From contig JACREV010000011.1 of the NCBI GenBank assembly GCA_016218095.1, positions 1 to 5,963 of the forward strand: DNA of 5,963 nucleotides. The letters run 5' to 3'. Positions 5,609 through 5,963 of this stretch are shown here, in pieces. The notes under the pieces are model-generated. The model was given only the letters and a program-made list of their open reading frames with translations. It was not told the origin of the DNA and searched no databases. The position numbers were made by a program, and so were the translations under genes. The DNA is from Deltaproteobacteria bacterium (GTDB lineage Bacteria > Desulfobacterota > GWC2-55-46). Position 1 is the first letter of the stretch, and every line of letters starts with the position of its first letter.

Positions 5609-5766
5609 GCCCTTTTGCGCGCACCGCGCGCTCTTGGGCATAGGATTCGCTCGCTTCCTCCCTCCCCCTCCCTCCCCCTCCCGCTCGCTCGCCCCTTGAG
5701 CGCTTCGCGTCAATCTACCCCGGCTCGCTCGCCTCGGCCTCCCTTAGGCTTCGCTCACCTATGCCC
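5609..5766. other. GC-rich structured block bounded by a 9-bp inverted repeat; no gene seen
   Basis: GGGCATAGG (5636-5644) and CCTATGCCC (5758-5766) form a perfect inverted repeat around about 113 bases. Inside are a pyrimidine tract (5655-5682) and repeated GCTCGCTCG words near 5649, 5683 and 5723. Just left, GCGCGC-ACC-GCGCGC (5617-5631) is a tight hairpin, and GCCC (5609-5612) can pair with GGGC (5636-5639) outside it. The open frame across this block on the plus strand is Pro/Ser/Arg-rich low complexity with no sign of being a protein. What the block does is unknown. Confidence 0.5.
5660..5682 (-). other. G-quadruplex-type tract
   Basis: On the minus strand there are five G-runs (3, 5, 3, 5 and 3 long) separated by single A residues. 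This fits the G3+N1-7 quadruplex pattern with the shortest possible loops, which is the most stable class in known examples. The plus strand is the matching C-rich tract. It lies about 320 bases upstream of glmU, on that gene's sense strand. Confidence 0.7.
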
Positions 5767-5801
5767 GGGGTTTTTGAAAAACAAACAAAAAACGATAGGC
5801 A

Positions 5802-5963
5802 GGACGTTCCAGTCCCGCAGGCTTATCTTGTAGATACCGTTTTGCCTGTCAAGCCATTTGTGATGCAAATTGAGGATTGAAGGGCGTTCCGGTTTTGAGC
5901 ACTCCAGTCTTGTAGATACCGTCTTGCCCGTCAAGACTAAATTGTTGCGAATTGAGGATTGAA
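5802..5963. repeat. Imperfect ~82-bp tandem repeat, two copies, cut by the right edge
   Basis: Unit 1 (5802-5881) and unit 2 (5882-5963) share a start GGRCGTTCCRGT, a 28-base core with only two C/T differences (5826-5853 and 5908-5935, beginning TCTTGTAGATACCGT) and a common end AATTGAGGATTGAA. Over the last 56 bases 46 match, and the differences cluster in a 14-base middle part. Unit 2 can fold by AGTCTTG with CAAGACT, an arm that is degraded in unit 1. More copies may follow past the window. The GGATTGAA end resembles some CRISPR repeats, but the shared region is too long and too diverged for that to be my main reading. Confidence 0.7.

Noticed and set aside
5615..5833. 72-residue plus-strand open frame
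   Set aside because: It is low-complexity Pro/Ser/Arg translation of the pyrimidine tract and GCTCG words, without a ribosome binding site.
5826..5963. CRISPR array start, because both units end in AATTGAGGATTGAA as some type I/III repeats do
   Set aside because: Only two units are present, only 46 of 56 bases match, and the supposed spacer would itself contain a 20-base stretch shared between units. If the leader is on the left, the first repeat should be intact, yet it is diverged. No cas gene is in the window. Sequence past 5963 would settle it.

Overview
The window reads as a GC-rich chromosomal segment of a Gram-negative, probably environmental bacterium. Four genes are recognisable and all lie on the minus strand; in transcription order they are glmU, glmS, a PEP-CTERM secreted-protein gene and plsY (cut by the left edge). 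The PEP-CTERM/sigma-54 combination, together with many dispersed hairpin repeats of the 'TCCCCCTTT...AAAGGGGGA' and 'GTTGGGC...GCCCAAC' kind, would suit a deltaproteobacterial (Desulfobacterota), Nitrospirota or related candidate-phylum genome. That placement is inference from style, not a measured assignment.

Layout. 1-372: 5' part of plsY (acyl-phosphate:glycerol-3-phosphate acyltransferase). 373-728: non-coding, no convincing gene. 729-1478: a self-contained PEP-CTERM transcription unit with a near-consensus sigma-54 promoter (1463-1478), a strong Shine-Dalgarno, a 206-residue secreted protein with a C-terminal PEP-CTERM anchor, and an intrinsic terminator (729-768). 1479-1786: AT-rich upstream region with imperfect dyads that could bind the sigma-54 activator. 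1787-3666: glmS with its own intrinsic terminator. 3667-3949: spacer packed with hairpin repeats. 3950-5341: glmU. 5342-5963: 620 bases without a gene, holding more hairpin repeats, a G-quadruplex-type tract inside a GC-rich block bounded by an inverted repeat, and the start of an imperfect ~82-bp tandem repeat that runs off the right edge.

How the genes work together. GlmS makes glucosamine-6-phosphate from fructose-6-phosphate and glutamine; after GlmM (not in the window) isomerises it, GlmU makes UDP-N-acetylglucosamine, the precursor of peptidoglycan, lipopolysaccharide and many exopolysaccharides. PlsY starts phospholipid synthesis. The PEP-CTERM protein is predicted to be exported and processed by an exosortase encoded elsewhere; in other bacteria such proteins are linked to exopolysaccharide and floc formation. 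So the segment concerns the cell envelope and cell surface. The three enzymes are ordinary housekeeping genes. The parts most worth a second look are the sigma-54 PEP-CTERM unit and the structured intergenic DNA. I see no evidence for a new multi-gene system in this window.
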